Assembly (NCBI GenBank): GCA_016800925.1
Contig: JABCPU010000940.1
Location: forward strand, 1-20,899
Source of the DNA: Suillus spraguei
Taxonomy: Eukaryota > Basidiomycota > Agaricomycetes > Boletales > Suillaceae
Reading direction: 5' to 3'
DNA: 20,899 bases
The position numbers and the translations under genes are program-made. The notes beneath the pieces are model-generated. The model had not been told where the DNA came from. It made no database searches and saw only the letters and a program-made list of their open reading frames with translations. Below are positions 17,809-20,899 of the stretch, in pieces (position 1 is the stretch's first letter; each line of letters opens with the position of its first letter).

Positions 17809-19115
17809 ATGAACACTTCTTCCATGTCCACTTGTGACATAAAAATCTGGCGCACTTGGGCCCTGGCCATCACTCATGAAGCAGGGGCATATACCGAACA
17901 AAAATTCAATGCAGAGAAGACTGGAGGAGAACCAGTTATACCTTCTCCGAACCTGGACACTGATCTGGTGATGGCGTGCGATCGCTTGGCTGATGTACTC
18001 ATAAAGGCATATAAAAATCCCAGTGGGTCTTCCTGCAGATGTTGAAAATGTGTTTGATCATTCAAATTCCTTCATGACAGTTAAGATGCAGATTGATATT
18101 GCAAGATATAGCAAATTGATATCCCCAAAGAACACTGGGCATAATGAGGAGAAAGAGGAGAAGTTGCTTGAGAGGTGTCCTCCTGGCCATGAGGGCACAA
18201 AGTTGGTGGACAAACCTGCCACAATTATCGATGTTTCCGGTACCATCATCGCATGGTACCTTCCGGACGCCCTGACCGAGACCACCCAGGTGCGTAATGT
18301 GTAGATTGTTACTCAATGGATATTGAATATCAAATGGTACCTACAGAAGGAAATCAGGGCGGCCACCGATTTGCTGGGTCCAAGCCTCGAAAAAAGTGTA
18401 AAGGCTGATGGCAATTGGCGATATAATCAAGAATGGTTCAAACAGGGCTCGGAAAATGTTGGGTCAACTCCCGGATGCATCAATTTATCTCCGGCATGGT
18501 TTCAACAGGGCCACGAGGTAGGATGTGATGAGATGGTGATTTCTGGAGTCAAACTCACCAATCCCATAGAATCTGTCAGATCCGGAGGTATCTGCATCAT
18601 TGAAGGGACCCTCCTCCGAGAATATCCTGAAAGCTATTGCAAGGCCGGCAGCCATCGCATCGGCGGCACTCAGGGTCATGCATCCTCAGCAGTATTTTGC
18701 AGGGTTACGAGCCTTGTCACACCTCGGAGATAAGGCACTGAGCAAGGAACTGCCACAGATGCCAGAGACCCTGCAGTACTGGGCATCCGTGTTTAACAGC
18801 CTCTCCATCATTTCCAATCGGGAAACCCCCAATCATCGAGACCATTTATCGATTCCTGAATGCTTTGATATTCTCACCACCGTGGGGAACTATTCTAATG
18901 CTCGGATGAGTATGCCAAGCCTTCAGCTGGAATTCAGGTATGATTCCGGCTGTATGATTGCATTTTCGGGAAGAATTGTGAGACATGGGGTTGATGGAGT
19001 GGAAGGGGATCGGATTGCTTGGGCATGGTATATGAGGGATTCTGTGCACATTTATGCCGGGGTTCCCTCATGTGGATGGGCTATGGTCGAAGGCCGCATA
19101 CTAACCACGGTGTGA
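17809..19115 (+). CDS. TET/JBP-like 2-oxoglutarate/Fe(II) dioxygenase, three exons, one frameshift
   Basis: Candidate DNA base dioxygenase of the fungal TET/JBP family, which oxidises modified pyrimidines in DNA. Exon 1 (17809-18289) runs from MNTSSMSTCDIKIWRTWALA through GEPVIPSPNLDTDL and VFDHSNSFMTVKMQIDI to TIIDVSGTIIAWYLPDALTE. An extra base at about 18028 shifts frame between AYKNPSG and LPADVENV. Exon 2 (18347-18517) ends TPGCINLSPAWFQQGHE. Exon 3 (18570-19115) has RPAAIASAALRVMHPQQY, WASVF, then the HxD motif in NHRDH (His codon 18834, Asp codon 18840), SGRIVRHGV (distal His codon 18984) and GDRIAWAWYMRDSVH. These are the metal and cosubstrate residues expected for the fold. In Agaricomycetes such genes are expanded and often lie with KDZ transposons; no KDZ transposase is seen here. 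The start is uncertain (17809 or 17824). Confidence 0.75.
18290..18346 (+). other. Intron 1 of the TET/JBP-like gene
   Basis: Fifty-seven bases from GTGCGT to CCTACAG, phase 0. It joins PDALTETTQ to KEIRAATDLLG; without removal the frame meets a TAG at 18302. Confidence 0.75.
18518..18569 (+). other. Intron 2 of the TET/JBP-like gene
   Basis: Fifty-two bases from GTAGGA to CCCATAG, phase 0. It joins WFQQGHE to NLSDPEVSASLKG, restoring the family order. Confidence 0.8.
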
Positions 19116-19209
19116 AAGATCAAAGAAGTTGAAAGAGTTGTTACCCATGTTAGTAGCAACACACGAATACCATGTACCAATTAGAGCATCAACAGTTCTG
19201 GAACTCAAG

Positions 19210-19251
19210 TCGGAAGTCGAGTTCCATGAATTGAGTCCCTAACTCTGTGTA
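19210..19251 (+). repeat. 42-base direct repeat, left boundary of the tandem array
   Basis: Runs from TCGGAAGTCGAG to the GTGTA end. It matches 20163-20204 at 38 of 42 positions, same strand. Confidence 0.75.
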
Positions 19252-20040
19252 TCTCGGGACTCGGGACTCGATACTCGAAATTCGGGACTCAATGATCGAT
19301 AGTCCGAATTCAGGCTTGACACTCGGGACTCAGCAAAGTGTGAGGCAGCACAATGGAGGCAACAGACTTTGATCCACACATTTTGACTGCCGAACACCGA
19401 ACCCCGGCAGCCGGCACTCGGGACTCGGGACTGAAAATGTGAAATATGAATTCACATATAGTGAGTGCCGAACCCCAACTCCGGCAGCCGGAACTCGGGA
19501 CTCGGGACTCAGAACAATGTGAAAGATGTGAATTCACATATCATAAATGCAACCCGAATCCCCGGCCAGCTCGGACTCGGGACTCAGAATAATGTGCAAG
19601 TATTGATCCACACATGTTAGGGCCGAACTCCGAACCCCGGCAGCGCAGTCGGGACTTGGGACTCAGAACAATGTGAAAGATATTGATTCCCACATGTAAG
19701 TGCCGAACCCTGGCAGCCGGAACTGGGACTCGGGACACACAACATTGTGAAATGATATATGCACACATGTTAAGTGCCGAACCTGCCGAACCCCGGCACC
19801 AGAACTCGGCACTCGGCACTCAGAATAATCCACACATGTTGAGTGCCGAACCCCAACCCCGGCAGCCGGAACTCGGGACTCACAACATTGTGAATATATT
19901 GATGCACACATGTTAAGTGCCAAACGCCGCCGAGCCCCAGACCCGGAACTCGGCACTCGGCACTCAGACTAATGTGAAAGTTATTGATCCACACATGTTG
20001 AGTGCCGAACCCCGCACTGTCGCACAGATATCTATTTCGT
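19252..20040. repeat. Tandem array of about 80-base units with self-complementary ends
   Basis: Roughly nine irregular units. Each contains AGTGCCGAACCCC, GGCAGCCGGAACTCGGGACT, an AATGTGAAAG stretch and GATCCACACATGTT. The GAGTGCCGA and TCGGCACTC blocks are complementary, so each unit can fold back on itself. Minus-strand frames here (19310-20090) are repeat artefacts (SPECRVPAAGVR-like peptides). Confidence 0.75.
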
Positions 20041-20162
20041 CTTGAACCTTGAGTGCTGAACCCCAAACCATGAAATCCAGTAGTCCACAATTTTGGGGTT
20101 CAGGGTTCGGTACCTAAGATTCGTGACTTGCCACTCAGAAATATGTGAGGCAATCTTGCCAT

Positions 20163-20204
20163 TCGGAAGTCGAGTCCCATGAATTGAGTCCCAAACTCTA
20201 AGTA
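20163..20204 (+). repeat. 42-base direct repeat, right boundary of the tandem array
   Basis: Partner of 19210-19251, 953 bases downstream. Both copies sit just outside the 80-base array. Confidence 0.75.
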
Positions 20205-20363
20205 CCATGGCACTTGGGCATTCGCCACTCAGCATTGGATTTAGGACTCTACATCCGGATCTTGACATCCAGTCCTCGAAATCTGGAACAAAATATTTGG
20301 GAGTCAAGACAATCATTTGGACAGAATATAATATTTTACATCATGTATGAAATGAAGACCATT

Positions 20364-20899
20364 CTAATCTAAACACAGTGAAGAGGACTCCACTCCCCTG
20401 CCTCTCTTCAATCTCTGTAGCATGTCAGTGTACATCTTCACCTCTGCCATCTTCTCATGGATACCCTCATCTTGCTCCTCCATCAATGCTACCAGGCATG
20501 CTCAAATCATCTTAAGTCCCATCACTGATGGGCCTGATGAGTCATTTACCTCCTCAGGAAGAACCAAGCCATCATCCTCAACTCCATTTTCCATCCAATG
20601 CTGGTAGTGAATGACACAGGACCTCATGATCTGACCCCATTGCCATGGTTCATTCGGAATTTCGGTGTGTCCCATCCACCATGGAGTATCATAGCTGGGA
20701 ATAATCCAGGATGGATGTCCCGGAGCTGCGACATCATCAAACTGACATAGGTGGGATGAAAAGATGTGGTCTGGAACAGTGTTCCAGGTGAGCATGGGAT
20801 ACAATGTCAGGACATGAGCGACGGGGCTTGGAACAACAGAAACGATGTTCCTTGCAGCTGAGTACTGCAGGAGTGGTGTAACAAATGTCTGTTGGAAAT
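20364..20899 (-). pseudogene. Unidentified gene, 3' part, with in-frame TGA; runs off the window
   Basis: The minus-strand frame is open from the window edge: QQTFVTPLLQYSAARNIVSV, VPSPVAHVLTLYPMLTW, HPSWIIPSYDTPWWMGHTEI, QWGQIMRSCVIHYQHWMENG, VLPEEVNDSSGP. It meets TGA at 20504-20502, then continues in the same frame as ACLVALMEEQDEGIHEKM, EVKMYTDMLQRLKRG and ends at TAG (20364-20366). The tail is charged and helical, perhaps a coiled coil. The composition is protein-like throughout, so the TGA looks like a nonsense change (CGA would give Arg). Alternatively the shorter form ending at 20502 is the real product. No domain recognised; the start lies outside the window. Confidence 0.5.

Noticed and set aside
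19310..20090. Several minus-strand frames with SPECRVPAAG-like peptides
   Set aside because: They are translations of the 80-base tandem array.

Overview
The window looks like a repeat-rich, gene-poor stretch of a filamentous fungal genome, most likely a mushroom-forming basidiomycete (Agaricomycetes). Reasons: very short introns (47-57 bp), a HET-domain gene, a TET/JBP-like 2-oxoglutarate/Fe(II) dioxygenase of the kind expanded in Agaricomycetes, and dense remnants of LTR and Tc1/mariner elements. Genus cannot be set from the sequence; a Boletales-like lineage is only a guess. No rRNA, tRNA or CRISPR array was seen.

Layout. 44-2914 (minus): one multi-exon gene joining a seven-bladed WD40 propeller, a TPR-like helical region and a C-terminal HET domain, with three probable single-base lesions. 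2915-4865: intergenic DNA with strong hairpins, a CT-rich minisatellite and a microsatellite. 4866-10756: transposon territory. It holds a solo LTR with a perfect target duplication (4866-5572), a longer relative (7733-9268, also with a perfect duplication), and one LTR and one Tc1/mariner transposase gene that were each cut in two by the same 3.7-kb inversion (6616-10314). An unidentified broken gene lies at 9452-10063. 10757-13830: two direct copies of a non-coding element packed with short hairpins that keep a TTGT or ATGT loop. 13997-16330: an unidentified conserved-looking gene, broken by two LTR insertions, a stop and frameshifts. 16370-17640: a 33-bp minisatellite and a 236-bp tandem repeat. 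17809-19115: the TET/JBP-like dioxygenase gene, three exons, one frameshift. 19210-20204: a roughly 80-bp tandem array bounded by 42-bp direct repeats. 20364-20899 (minus): the 3' part of an unidentified gene running off the window.

How it fits together. The recognisable cellular functions are a candidate allorecognition/cell-death protein (WD40-TPR-HET) and a candidate modified-cytosine oxidase (TET/JBP-like). The rest is decaying mobile DNA. The premature stops in three unrelated genes are all TGA, which fits C-to-T change at CpG but does not prove it. The clearest structural result is the reciprocal inversion: flipping 6616-10314 back rebuilds both an LTR with matching ACTAT target duplications and a transposase reading frame.
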